Shown in pieces: positions 22,121-34,447 of a stretch of DNA of 64,000 nucleotides. The translations under genes were made by a program, and so were the position numbers. Every line of letters begins with the position of its first letter. The first letter of the stretch is position 1. Under the pieces are notes generated by a model. That model searched no databases. It was not told the origin of the DNA and saw only the letters and a program-made list of their open reading frames with translations. Source of the stretch: Rhinopomastus cyanomelas (lineage: Eukaryota; Chordata; Aves; Bucerotiformes; Rhinopomastidae); the NCBI GenBank assembly GCA_013400115.1, contig VXBP01005054.1, positions 682,001 to 746,000 on the forward strand. Reading direction: 5' to 3'.

Positions 22121-25100
22121 CTGTCAGCCCAAAATATTTCTTCTGAACCTTGGTTTGAATGGCTTTAGCATTCAGCATGAAATGTATCTCTCCTGCTAAG
22201 TGTTTGGTTTGTTTTAGGCCTTTTTTCATTTATTGTTCAAAATCCTTCTAATGCTGAAACTCAAATTACAAGAGATGAATGTAAATCAATTGGCTCCATA
22301 AGGTTGTATCTGTCAGATGCTGCCAGTCAGGCTTTCTGATTAGACCTGTCCTTTGGAGCTCTTAATGTGAAATGGAATGCAAAGGTGAGGCAAGACTGGA
22401 GTATTTCTCAGTCAACAGGTGAACTTTCTGATTCCTAAGCATAGTAGGATGGGGAAGATTTTACTGAGTTTCACTGTAACCAAAGGAACCTGGAAGAAGT
22501 CTTAATCAAGCACGTGGCATCAAGTGGCACCAGGTACTGGAGAGCTAGTTCAGACATTTAAATAAAGATTGATGATTCCTGATGGTAAAAACTAAACAAC
22601 ATGTGTGTGAGGGTCAGGGGTCTGTTCATTTAAACACCTGAATGTTTTGAAATGTCAGTCTTTCCCTGACTGGAGCCATTTTACTTTGTGAATTCTGAAT
22701 TCATGAATTGTAGTTTTTGTCTGTGCCTGTTTGTAATTAGGTAATGTTCCTGTGCTGCTTTATCACAACTCCTGCCTTTCAGCATAGTTGTGGCATTGCT
22801 TTTTTAATGTCTTTAACCTGACGTATTTATTTCCCCTCACAATTTATATATATATAAATATATATAAAAATGCCATTTTGTGCAATTTTTCTCCAACTTC
22901 CTATTCCCTAGTCTCTCTGTACCTCTCCCTTCCTCTTCACCTGTACATGCTCTGATTATTTTTCTTTCTAAAACTCTCGTTAAGTTCTGGGATCCCAAAA
23001 TTCTCTCTTCCTGTCAGGGAGTTTAGTTGAGTGGTGTTACAGACTGAGAACTGAATTTTGTTTCTTACTGCAGCATTTATTTTCTCTCTTCCCATAAGAC
23101 TTTTTTAATGTTTTTGTCTTATGGTAGCTGGACAATCTCCCAAGAGCTCTGGGTGTTACTTAAATGAAGGCTGTCAGGAAATAGCAAGGTGTAAGCCCAC
23201 TTGTCTGCTTTCTGTAATTATGGGTTATATTGCGCACAAAATGCTAATATGGCTGAAGGCAACAGGGTGTAATAGCAATGTCCTGTTAATAGTGACATAA
23301 AAGCATTTCTCACAGCAAAGAGTAGAGACACTTACCTTTGACGCTGTTATTTTCTCCTGCAGTGGCCCGTGGTGTAGCCCATTGGATGTTTAGAGGGCCA
23401 GGTATTGTCCTTATTATTAGAAGCTGTTTGTGAGGATGCATTCAACATGCTCTGGTAACTGCTTACGTGTTCTGGCAGCCTCCTATTTATTTTTTTGCAG
23501 CCTAGGAAGAAACAGCAGCACTGCATGTTTATTTTTTGTAATGCTGGACCTGGTAGCAAGAGATGTATTCCCCCCTACCTCTGCCCCCAGGAAATATTAT
23601 CAGTACATGACGAATGAGGCTGCTTCCTTCATCTGTGATGTTTTAATGTTTGTCAAAGCATTACTTAATTTACGTTTCTTTTCACTGTGCCTTTGAAGAT
23701 GTGTGTTCTTATGTTTGCTACGGTTCTTATTATTCAAAATAATTAAGTGGACAATAACTTTTGACAACTTCAGTAAGGACGGAGACCTCTGGATACCTGT
23801 CAGGCTGAAGCCTGGAAATGCAGTGGCTTCCAGTTTACTATTGCATGAAGTTCTTAGCCAAGAATCGGTTCTCTTGAGCAGCAGCATTTTATACAAGGCA
23901 TGACTATTGGACGTCTGATTTTATTTTCTGACTGTGAGATGGTCAATGGTTATCTTTCAGCTTGTGGAACAAGCAATGCCCAGCAATGCCTTTTGTATCT
24001 GTAGCGGTCTGGGTTTCCAGCAGTTCTTGTAGGATGGTTGACGGAAGGGGCAACACGATAGTGTTGCAGTCCTTCCTTCTGCCAAAAGATGGAGTAAATG
24101 ATCTACTGAACAGCCCGTGCTGCTCATTGATTCTCTAGGCAAAGCAGGACTTCAAGGAAAACAGGTTTTCTGTTGCCTTACAGTGTTAAAGCTTCTTACT
24201 TCTCATGATTTATGTTACATTTAATGAGACAGTTCATTTTAATGAATTTAACAAATTGGTTCATAACAGATGGGTTGGTGACAAATGGGTTAACTATTAG
24301 TTTAGTGTAATCGGTTGTTATTTCAACTATGGTGGCCACTTCTCTGTGAAAGGGTTATTTTAAAAGAATCCTTTTACCTCTTAAAGAAGACAGAAATATT
24401 ACTGCTCAAAGCAGTCCCTGTACAAATAGACTTACTCCCTATAAAATCTGACTAAAAGTAGTATTGGTGTCCCACAGTTACAAATGAAAAGAGCTAACGC
24501 TTTCAGTAGTGCAATGAGATTATTTCTGCAACGCAGAAATTTCTTGGGCTATGAGAAATTTCTTGGGTAAGTAATACCATGTGCTGTAAGCATAGCTGGA
24601 TGTGTATTGTCTTTTTTGGCACTTTGTAGTTTCCATTGTCCAAGCTAGAATTACCTGCCAGATTCTGACAAATGAGCTTCTCCCATAAACTACAGTAGCA
24701 TAAAATCAGTAGTTTCCCCCTCTGTCTTGGCCATCGTCTTTGTGTCAGTAGCTTCTGCCTTTGCGCCAGGGACTTTCTTTCTCTCAGGTGCGCACCAGGT
24801 GATTCGGCACTATTGCTAACCCCTCGAGTTCCACACGCTCAAGTTACCGGTTTGAACTTGTAAATAACAAGTGCTGCTGAGCCTAACCTGGATTAGTAAA
24901 ACGATGCTGAAATCACAAGGGAGAGGCTGTGTAATTTAGTTTCATCATGTCAATGAACAACAAATGTGTTATTGTGGGTAAAACTGGTGGTTTTTTGCTT
25001 GGTAACACTGTGGTGACTGTCCAAAAGCACAGCACGGTCAGCTGCTGTTTTCCCAGCAGCCTTTGAGATGCGTATCGCCTCTGAAGCCTGGTGTCTTCCA

Positions 25101-26669
25101 TTGCCCACATCTGGTTTTTATCCCAAAAATTCACATGTATTTGTAGAAATCTTCTAGTCTGGGTTTGTAGCTTTTCAGAGAACACGTCCAGTAATGCAGA
25201 TTTTTTTCCCTTCAAATGTCAGTAATTTGCAGTATGAGAACATACGTTTGCTAGGTGGCCTAAATGTGGCAGAGAGGTTAAATGACTTTCCCAGATGCAC
25301 GTAGGAAGCCTTTGGCAGATTGAGGTCCAGAGCTGAGCAGAGTTTGGATTTTGGTACTGCTTCCAGGCTACTGATGGCACTAGTGTCCACCTCGCTGCAT
25401 TAAATTTTAAGCAAAACTCCTTGATTCTTTCATGTCCTACAAAAATCAAACCAGTGTGAGCACTTCAAAACATGGCAAGGTGAAATGCACTGTGGAAACG
25501 TGAACGCATAACAAATTGCAAGTTTCTTTTGGTAATTCAATATATTTTGTATATTTTGACATCTGCAGTTCTAATTGTGTGTTACCGGACTTGATTCAGC
25601 ATTGAATTGCCTTCATGTAATTTTCTTTACCTGTTCTTTTAAAAAATATGGAGCATTTTTGCTAAATCGTGAGTCCAGCTGATGAACAGTCATACCAAGA
25701 AGATGAGGAGGACAAGAGTTTTGATTTGAGCAAAGATGGTGAGTTTTGACTTAAATGGAGTCCTTTGCAGTACCATATTTGCATATTAGACTATTCTCAA
25801 AATAAAACCGAGGGCTTGCAGGCTTGCAGTTGATATTGGCAATGCTCTCACTTCATTGCTTATGCTATGTAGGGATAACTATCTGGAAGAACTAACTCAA
25901 ATGTTAATGAATTCTACTGCTTTAGCTATTTGGTGTGTATTCATTTTAGCACCATTGGGAGGGTGAGAGGAAGAGGGGTGGCAAGGGAAGAAAAGGGATG
26001 CTTTGTGGAAAACTGAGTCGCTTCTAGAAGGAAATAATTATTTTCATGTTTAAGTATGATTTCAGAATCAGTCAATGGCAGGAGTTTTGAAAATAGTATA
26101 AAATCTGGTACTGTTTGGGAATATGTTTAAACCCACAGAAAACAAAGCCAAACTCTTACTCGTGATCTGGAGAGACACTAAAGGGTTGGAGCAAACACCT
26201 TTTCTTCTTGTGTTTTGGATGTTGTGCTGCATGGGGAAGGTCTGGTATGGGGGTTTGCAGCCTAAATGTCCCAGTTACTGTACCTGTTGAAAATGTGCCA
26301 TGTCCCTTACATACCAAATGACCTTTGGTCCTGGGGCTTTCAGAGCTGCTGTTGCTGTCTGTTTGAGCAAGCAGATCTAATATTATCAGGTAGAGCAGAG
26401 TTATCAAGACACTGTAAAATCCCATTGTGTAATTTCTGCTCCAGCCTTGTTTTGGCTGTGCCAGGAGCTCTGTACAAGCTCTGTGCATAGTTTTATCTAT
26501 GGCAGGGTGCAGGTATGCCACTGGAATACCTGATGTGGAAAGCAGCACTGCATTAGAAACTGGCAGTCTGTGGTGTGGACATGGGGACTCACTTTAGAAG
26601 TTAGTTGTGGTAATCTCGCTGGTATAGAAAAATACTGCTCAAAAATACTAGAAGGTGTGTGTTTAGTCG
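22121..26669. other. Intergenic stretch, no gene recognised
   Basis: Contains an AT dinucleotide tract at 22843-22870, a short duplicated 'agaaatttcttggg' unit at about 24536-24566, and an exon-like acidic segment at 25679-25738 described as a finding. Open frames here (up to 130 codons at 26156-26548 on the minus strand) match no family I know. Confidence 0.5.
22843..22870. repeat. AT-rich palindromic microsatellite
   Basis: Alternating TA with an 'aaata' interruption, self-complementary over most of its length. Confidence 0.8.
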
Positions 26670-27072
26670 ACTGAGAGAGGTTCTCCTTCCTCTCTACTCT
26701 GCCCTGGTGAGACCACACCTGGAGTATTGTGACCAGTTCTGGGCCCTCACTTCCAAAAGGACACGGAAATGCCGGAGAGAGTCCAGCACAGAGCCACAAA
26801 TATGATAGAGTGAAGCATCTCCCTGACGAGGAAAGGCTGAGGGAGCTGGGTCTCTTTAGCTTAGAGAAAAGGAGACTGAGAGGTGACCTCATTAATGTTT
26901 AGAAACATGGAAAGGGTGAGTGTCAGGAGGGTGCAGCCAGGCTCTGCTCAGTGGCATCTAATGACAGCACAAGGGGCAATGGGTACAAGCTGGAACATAG
27001 GAGGTCCCACATAAATATGCGAAGGAACTTCTTCCCAGTGAGGGTGACAGAGCACATCCTGTGATTCTGTGG
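26670..27072 (+). repeat. CR1 LINE, 3' portion with internal deletion
   Basis: Starts in the end of ORF2 ('ctgccctggtgagaccacac', 'tggagtattgtgaccagttc') and runs through 'aggctgagggagctgggtct' to 'gtgacagagcac'. It then jumps directly to the terminal 'tgtgattctgtgg'. About 150 bp present in the copy at 38860 is missing here. The part from about 26825 on is nearly identical to that copy. Confidence 0.9.
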
Positions 27073-29199
27073 TTCAAAAGTTCACATCAAAGACATGGCC
27101 TATGCTCTTCACAGAGGAGACAGCAGTTGGAGAATGTAGGTCCTTGGTTTGAGTTTCATTTCCGGACATCCTTAGAGCTAATGTGAACATTAGCTGGTCA
27201 TGTGTAGCTTTAGTTCCAGGGTGTGTTAGTGAGGAACGTTTCATCTGCCACTGTTATGTCAAGCTGCAGCTGGAAAGAAGCCCTTAGTGATGTAGTCACG
27301 CAGCAAGTGATCACACACAGCTCGACTGCAGGGGAGTTTTACCATCTAACCTGGCTCTTACTGAAATAATGAAACCTGGAAGTAAAGCACATTTGAATTT
27401 TAAAAATTGTTCTGTTCTAAATACAGTGGTTATAATAATGTATCTCAGAGATCAAAAAGTTGGGTTTTTTTCTAAGAGATTTTGCAGTGTTGACAGCAGA
27501 ATTTAAATTGTGCTATTCATTTGTAGTAAGGTTCAGTGAGCCTCCTGTATCTATCTTTTACACCTGAAGTTTGATAGCAATGCATTTCAAGTGCTTTTCA
27601 TAGGCAGTTTCCTGAGGCTGTCCCTCAGAAACCTATTAAATCTGAAAAAAAGAAAAAAACATAGATTCATAAGGGAAGGACACAGGAAAATCCAGATCTC
27701 CGCTGAATCACTTTCTCATTCTTGATATGAAATCAGAATGGACTTTGTGAACATTTCCTTGTTTCTTTTCACGTGTGTATTTTCCAGCATTTATATTCTG
27801 GAAGACGGTAGAGCTGTTAATGATGTTATCTTGCTTCTCTTTCTACAAGGGCTTTTCCTGATAAGGCTATTTGAATCTTCAGCGTTCCTAATGAAAGACC
27901 CACTTCCCCTAATGAACCAAACTGTCAAACGTGAGTTTGTTTGAAAAAGAATTAAAGAGAAGCTACTTGAAGTTTAAAGAATATAGTGTTGTATTTCATG
28001 GCTACATTATATAGTTATTGGTGGGACTGGTGGTGTGAGGGCTTTGCAAAATTTCTCCCTGTTAGCCGACTCCACGACCCTTGATGTGCTGCTTTTGTTC
28101 TAACCTGGAATAGGCTCTGCCCTCCAAGGTGTCAGATATGTTCACTACAGGAAACTGTTAAAACAATGTTCCGTTGTTTTACATTTCTGTCAAATTTTTA
28201 GGGAGAACACGCAGTTTGCTTGACTGCCCGTAAGTAAGTCGTAAGTGTTTGCAGATAGTCTTCTGTTTTCTCAGTTGTAACATCTACATTGAAAGATCTT
28301 TCCAGCTGAAAGCCATCTTAGAGGTTGTTGCTTAAATGAATTGTAGAAATTGTTCTAAATTTTTAAAAATGAATAAAAAATGCCTCTGGTGGTGCAGCTT
28401 CTGTTTCATACTTTGTACTTTCATACTTAGTGTTTCTATTTGCTGCTTCTGACCTCTTCAACTGCACTAGCACTGGCTTATTTTATTCCACAGTTCTTAA
28501 AGGTGTCTTGTGTTAATTTCTGCTTAGGTGTGAGAAGACAGGGCTATGAATAGTGACCTTTCCTAAAGTCTTCCATTTCATACTTCATGTTAAAATAAGT
28601 TAGCTGAGTTCTGACCTGTCCTGCCGATGCCCTGAGCTTGGCAAATGGGTGTAGTTGCTTGGCTTGTTTTATTCTGCACTCTGCTCTACCTTGAGACCAT
28701 CAGTTATTCCTCTGCAGAAGAGGGAATTTCAGTGACTGGTGAAATGTCTTTCAGACATGGAGAGAGAATTCAAGGAGCATTCAACGACCTTCACACTCAC
28801 CCTACCATGTGGTTGATGTTGGCAGAACAGCCTGCAATTCCAGTGAGAGCTGCCTGGTAGCACTACAGTGGGTACAACCATCCGTTTCCTTTATGCGGTA
28901 TTTTTTGGACGGTTTTCATTTGCAGGTGGAATCCTTTTTCTGTCAGGAATATTCCCATATGTGTAACTAAAGCAGATGTTTTGTTTACCTTTACTCTCTG
29001 GCCCATTACCTTATTTTCCTCTCTCTGCATACATGAAGAGATCTTCATCATGTCCTATTTGTATTGAACGTGAGCAAAGGGCTTTCACCAGAAGAGAGAC
29101 CCAGCTGTGCTAAGCAGTGGTGATGCTGCAGTGTAAAAACACACTCCTTGACCCAGAAGAGCTTACAGACAGCCTACTTAAGGCACTATTTAGAGGCAG
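27073..29199. other. Intergenic stretch, no gene recognised
   Basis: AT-rich. A 71-codon open frame at 28645 has a hydrophobic start but no homology I recognise and no splice context. Confidence 0.5.
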
Positions 29200-29378
29200 G
29201 GGGTGGGATGTGAAGCCGTGCTCAGCTAGATGAGGTGGAGGCTGTCTCCTTCTCTGGAGACATTTAAGACCTGCCTGGATATGTTCCTGTGTGACTTGAT
29301 CTAGGTGATCCTGATGTTGCAGGGGGATTGGACTAGATGATCTTTCAAGGTCACTTCCAATCCCTAATGATTCTGTGA
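29200..29378 (+). repeat. CR1 LINE 3' end
   Basis: Shows 'gacatttaagacctgcctgg', 'tgtgtgacttgatctaggtg', 'gattggactagatgatcttt', 'cacttccaatccctaatgat' and terminal 'tctgtga'. It is a 5'-truncated tail of the same broad subfamily as the copies at 38860 and 61410. Confidence 0.9.
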
Positions 29379-30811
29379 GCAAGTGCTCAAGGCAATGCAG
29401 CCGGGCAACAGTATCACAGTATCTAGTATCAAAAACAAATCACAAGTTGTCTGAATTGCAGACATGTGCCTTTGTTGTCTGCACAGGGAATCAGAACTTG
29501 ACCAACTTAAAGGATCAAGACCAGAAGGGGACTCTGATGTATTTTGCTGTGGGATATTGTCGTGGAAACTTTTCCTTTGATGGGGAAGTTACATGGCTGC
29601 TGTGCAGAGAATAAGATTTGCTGTTATTGCAGCAATGAAGTTATGTGACTCTTTCTGCCCCCTCTTGTTTTCAGTCAGTAAACACACATTTGTTCTATGC
29701 CCTTAGTTTGCCTCACTGTCCACCGATCACTCCAGAATTGCCTGTCACTGGAGAGTTTTGTTTTGTGGGCAAATTATGTTATCTTGGCTTGACTTGATTT
29801 CACTGAAATATAAATAACATGAACAAGCTGTAAGGATTTCACAAGAATATGTCCTATACATAGCTGTGCTATCAGAACAGATGGTGCTAGCTCTGGCTCT
29901 ACAATTAAAGTAAGGCTGAGAACGTGTTTGTTGCTTCAGTGTTAATCCTGGAAACAAAGAATCATCATCAGCATTTTCCTAGAATTTATTTTAAAAAGCA
30001 AGAAATAGGAATAAACCAAGGAATGCTCTTAGTACTCGGTAAGAGGAAAAATCTGGTGTGGAAAGTCATGAAGCCTGGAGCTGGTACTATACTGTCTTCT
30101 ATTTTAGATTTTTTGTGTTTCCAAACGGGAACAAAATTGTTTGATCTTCGCTTTATTATTCTGTTTTCATCACAGTTAATGTCTTGAAGCTGCTTTCCTG
30201 AAACTGTAGAGAAAACAAGTACAGCCTCTACTTACAGCTCTGGCACTTTATGGCTGCGTAATTTATAGCTGGGCTGGATCTGTTCGGTAATTTTCCACTT
30301 AGTGCAGTGGTTGGAAATGAGATTTTGTATAAAAATGGAAATGTTTCTAGCATCAACTTGAAATCAGTGTCACCAGGCTTGTTTTTTGATTGATTGTAAG
30401 TTGCTCAGAAAGTACTATAATGCTTTATGAAAGTTAAGTTCTCTGAAGAATGCAGTTCCCAAATGTTGTGAGGTGGATTGCAGTATATTTGTCTGACCCA
30501 GTACAGCCTTGCTCAAGCTGTTTCCTAAACCCAGATCCTGTTTGTAGCAATGCACAAGCAGATGCCCAGGAAAACACTTAAGAGCAGGATAAGCACATCA
30601 TAAAGCTTCCCCCCATCCCTCTTCTAGATATCCTCTTAATTTCTGAACCTCCGTAAACTTTTATATCCTAAGGCAACGAGTTCTGCAGTGTAGTTCCCTT
30701 TTGTAATTGCATTTTACATATCATAGCTCTTGGAGCTTAATCACAACATTCTTACATAACTGAGAAAGAACTTCAGTGTCCAAATGTTTAAAAGGGAAGA
30801 GACTTCCAACA
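29379..30811. other. Intergenic stretch, no gene recognised
   Basis: Short open frames only, no recognisable repeat or RNA gene. Confidence 0.5.
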
Positions 30812-31290
30812 GTTCCTTCTTCTATGGAAGCGTGGTGCCCATCAAATTGAGGAACATATCCCTAAGCATCAGGAGGCATTTGCAAGCCCAGTTCCCTGTT
30901 CCATGTGCTTCCATGCCAGACCTCCATTTCCAAAATGCCAATGTCTATGGCCACAAAAAAGGGGAAACTCTCTCCATTTCAGCAAACCATGGAAATCCTG
31001 GTGAAGCTTTATTTCCACTGGTCCTGGAGGTACCATGTTTTCTCTCTATTCATCATGGTCTCGGGGCAAGATAGCTGCCACATTCAGCACTCAGTGACAA
31101 GTGCATCCTCTCCAAAACACAGGTAAGAAGTGACGAAGATAGAATTGAAAGAGAAGAAGGAGGATCTGGAAACCTGCAACTGAAACTGCTTCTGCAGGCC
31201 CAATCCCCCTTTGTTAGCAGAAACGCATACGTTAAGCTTGCAGTTTCCAAGACAAACACCACCAGAATTTCAAACCCCCACAGTACCATA
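30812..31290 (+). repeat. Non-CR1 dispersed repeat, copy A
   Basis: Shares a diverged, collinear match of roughly 450 bp with 39575-40035. Matching blocks include 'ggaagcgtggtgcccatcaa', 'ctccatttccaaaatgc', 'ctctctccatttcagcaaac', 'tttctctct' and a distal 'ttgcagttt...caagaca' block. Orientation relative to transcription is unknown. I cannot assign it to a named family; an old LTR or DNA-transposon derivative is possible. Confidence 0.7.
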
Positions 31291-32269
31291 GGTAGCCTCT
31301 GCCACCTTCTGCAGATTGTTTATGAGTTTAGCCTTTAGCAGGAATCTGTGTTTTTTGTGATCTCTAAGTTGCTGCTTGAGCAGTGGAACCACACTGGAGG
31401 TTTCTGGATTAGATAAAGGGTTTATTTTCACAAAATTCATTTCTAAACCTTTAACCAATTTGACTCATATTTCTGTCCCCTGGCAGATTAGTATCTTAAA
31501 AACTTCTGCTGACGTATGTCATCAGAAGCCTTATGGAAATCCAGCAAGTGTATGAGGCATATCTTGTCCATATGCTCTGTGACTCTCCAGTTACTCTGGT
31601 AGCTCATGAGTCATGATTTTCTTCTAGAAACATGGCATTAACTCTCCCTCCATATATTCTGTTCATGTATCCTCAAGTCTGTCTTGTGGTTTTTGGCAGT
31701 TCAGCAGTGGAAGCTGGAGATTCTGGTCTGTATTGCTTTAAATGGTTTCTTAAGAGCTTTTACAAGTCAATGCTGCAGCTTTCTACCTCCAGATTCACTG
31801 CCATTGAGAGGAGATGACGTCCAAGCTATGTCATTTATTTACCATAGTACTCAGGCATGTCATTTCTGACCCTACACTTCTTTCTGCCTGCATCTACAGC
31901 TATGAAAGAAAGAGAATCTAATTCAGGATTTATATTTTTTTATGAGAACTGAATTGTGACCATAGCCAAAGTGGTTGTGGGCTGTTCTGGAGCACTAGGA
32001 CTATTTTATGATGATTAAGCTCCACAAGAAGTAACTAATGGGTACTGATTGGGAGGAAAAGCGAGAAGCTGCTTGTAGTAACAAATGACCCTTCCCTGCA
32101 GAGAAGATCCTAAAATAGTGTGATTTGTGTTTTCTCTGTGGTTCTACAGGTATTTAATGGGTTGAGTGAATTCAGTCTTACCAAGGCAGTGAGTCTTCTG
32201 CCTGCATTATTGGGTAGGTATGGGCTTTGTCATGTGATAACATTTAGATGTGGTTAAGAGGTAGAAATG
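31291..32269. other. Intergenic stretch with a possible ancient LINE relic
   Basis: Around 31490-31625 the words 'cagaagccttatggaaatcc' and 'agttactctggtagctcatg' recall very old CR1/L3-type LINE sequence on the minus strand. The match is weak and from memory. Otherwise nothing recognised. Confidence 0.3.
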
Positions 32270-32526
32270 GCTCCCTCAGCCTTTCCTCACCAGGGAGCTC
32301 CCTTCATCATCTTCATGGCTCTGCGCTGGACTCCCTCCAGCAGTTCTGTGTCCCTCTTGAACTGAGGGCCCCAGAACTGGACACAATATTCCAGATGTGG
32401 TCTCACCAGGGCAGAGTAGAGGGGGTGGAGAACCTCTCTTGATCTGCTAACCACCTCCCTTCTGATACACTCCAGGATGCCATTATCAGTAGTGATACAA
32501 GGGGCAGCAGCCACAAATCCACTCAT
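32270..32526 (-). repeat. CR1 LINE fragment (end of ORF2), antisense
   Basis: Reverse complement reads like the last part of CR1 ORF2: '[20 protein letters not shown]' then '[20 protein letters not shown]', followed by an 'MKGAPW' segment. The 3' UTR is absent at 32270. Confidence 0.9.
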
Positions 32527-33892
32527 GGAAGATTCAGAATGTGCTTTAGGAAAAAAGGCTTCACTAGCACATTGCAGCAGAAAAGTCTCTTCAAATTCAA
32601 ATACCTTCTCTAAGGGCTATTGTCTTCTGCCCAGTTATGGGAACTGGGGGTACTGATGGGTAATTTCTTTCAGTAGCAGCTCTTTAGTTGCCTGCTTCTC
32701 AAGGCTTCTTGTACTTTTGACAAGAGCTAGGAATGAATATGAGACAAGAGTTTATGGAAAGGCACATAATAGTTGTGGGAGGGGAGCACTAGTTTTTGTC
32801 ATTCATTAATGCAATAGGCCTCACTTCTGTTAGCATTATAGTTTAGTAATGCCCCGTTAGCCACCTTTTGCTTTCCTCATATTTTCCAGGAATGACAATG
32901 CAATTTCTGTTTCTTCAATACTGACCATTCCTGTTTCCAAGGCAGAACTGTCAAAAGAGGTAGGTACAAGTGATTACTCCTCACCATTTCATTTGCTGAC
33001 AGATGTAGAAATGAACACAGTTCTGTCAGCCGCTACTAAAGACAGGAAAGCGCATTGCCTGTAGGCCTTCAGTTCTTTGTGAATTTGTGGCGTGACTGTA
33101 ATATTTGCATTAATCCCGTCAGCACAAAGTATACAGAGATGCATGCAGAATTGTTTTGTCTCGCTCATAAAATTTACATCAAGATCCATATGCAGAATTG
33201 TATTTTCACTGCAAGTTTTACACATAACATTCACATTTTTTCTCACATCAATGCGCTGTGTATTTTTAAGCCTGGCTGGGCTTCATGCCAGCAAGGAACT
33301 GCAGTGATCTATGGCAACAGACACATTTGCACTTTCAGTTTACAAATCAGTAACTAAATTCTCATTAAATATTCTTAACCAGACTTGTCAACATATGTTT
33401 GCTTGGCTATTAGTACTTATAAGTTGAAACAAATTAGATCAGTAACTAAATTTGCTTCCTAATAGGCAAAGATGTTTGAGAGAGAACAGATATTGGAATG
33501 AAAATTTTTATTCTTTTTAAAAATAGGACATTTAGCTTTGACTAGGCAAATGAAATAGATGATAATTTGAACTCCCTCCCCTCATTTTGCTTCTGTTGGG
33601 GACACTGGTGTAGGAAGAGCTTTGATTTGAAGCCACTAAACATCCACTAAATGGTGTGACTTACAAAGTAGGCTTTCTTTTGAGACCTATTTTTTTCTAT
33701 TTAATTATCCATTTATCTCTTTATATATACATATATATTATTTTAAAAGAATTTATAAAAAGTTTGATGCCTGTGAAGAAGCGTATTCATTTTTGACTTT
33801 TAACATAATTAATTGCAGAAAGAGCCACTTGACAACAAAAAGTGTGAAATCATGGATGTTAGATTGTGTAGACCCTAAAAAGATTATTGTCT
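32527..33892. other. Intergenic stretch, no gene recognised
   Basis: Includes an AT-rich tract at about 33720-33741. Overlapping open frames on both strands near 33000-33350 carry no recognised motif. Confidence 0.5.
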
Positions 33893-34326
33893 CTGCTTCA
33901 ATAGTTGTGTCATGCACTTGCAAGGACCCCCAAGTCCTTCTCCTCAGCCAGTCAGTGCCCAGCCTGTATTTGTACTTAGCATTGCCTCGACCCAGATGCA
34001 GGACCTTACATTTAGTCTTGTTGAATGTCATGAGGTTGGCCTGTGCCCACCTCTCCAGCCTGTCCAGGTCCTTCTGGATGGCATCCCTTCCCTCCAGCAT
34101 GTTTGCTGTGCCACAAACTTGCTGAGGGTGCACTCAATGCCTTTGTCCATGTCACCGACAAAGATGTTGAACAAGACTGGTCCCAGGACTGATCCCTGAG
34201 GGACTCTGTTTGTCACTGGCCTCCACTCAGACACTGACAACCACTCTCTGGGTGTGGCCATCAAGCCAGTTCCTTACCCATCTAGTGGTCCACCCATCAA
34301 ACCCATGGTCCACCAGCTTGGAGACC
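33893..34326 (-). repeat. CR1 LINE reverse-transcriptase fragment joined to a 5S rRNA copy
   Basis: On the minus strand it reads, with frameshifts, as the second half of the CR1 reverse transcriptase: '[13 protein letters not shown]' relic, '[20 protein letters not shown]', then '[20 protein letters not shown]' and '[15 protein letters not shown]'. The FADD catalytic block is degraded (reads 'KFVAQQ'). Its 5' end abuts the 3' end of the 5S copy. Its 3' side stops inside ORF2, without the usual CR1 3' UTR. Confidence 0.88.
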
Positions 34327-34327
34327 A

Positions 34328-34447
34328 AAAGCCTACAGCACCTGGTATTCCCAGGTGGTCTCCCATCCAAGTACTAACTGGGCCCGCCCCTGCTTAGCTT
34401 CTGAGATCAGACAAGATCGGGTGTTCACAGGGTGGTATGGCAAGTAG
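34328..34447 (-). pseudogene. 5S ribosomal RNA pseudogene (full length, degenerate)
   Basis: The + strand starts 'aaagcctacagcacc' and ends near 'ggtggtatggc', the reverse complement of vertebrate 5S rRNA over its whole ~120 nt. Against the consensus I remember, I count about a dozen differences. Several are CpG-to-TpG/CpA changes (for example caccTggt, ccaggTggtc, cttcTgagatc, agacAagatc), as expected for a methylated, untranscribed copy. The internal promoter words (agctaagcagg, ggatgggagacc) are mostly preserved. It is fused to a CR1 fragment at its 3' end. There is no tandem 5S array nearby, so it is a retrocopy and not a functional locus. Confidence 0.92.

Noticed and set aside
26497..26892. 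131-codon minus-strand frame
   Set aside because: Much of it is the antisense of a CR1 fragment; the protein has no coherent domain.
33753..34264. Minus-strand frames resembling reverse transcriptase, as a host gene
   Set aside because: The sequence is a CR1 fragment with frame changes and a damaged catalytic block, so it is not a functional gene.
34328..34447. Functional 5S rRNA gene
   Set aside because: About a dozen differences from consensus, CpG decay and fusion to a CR1 fragment point to a retropseudogene.
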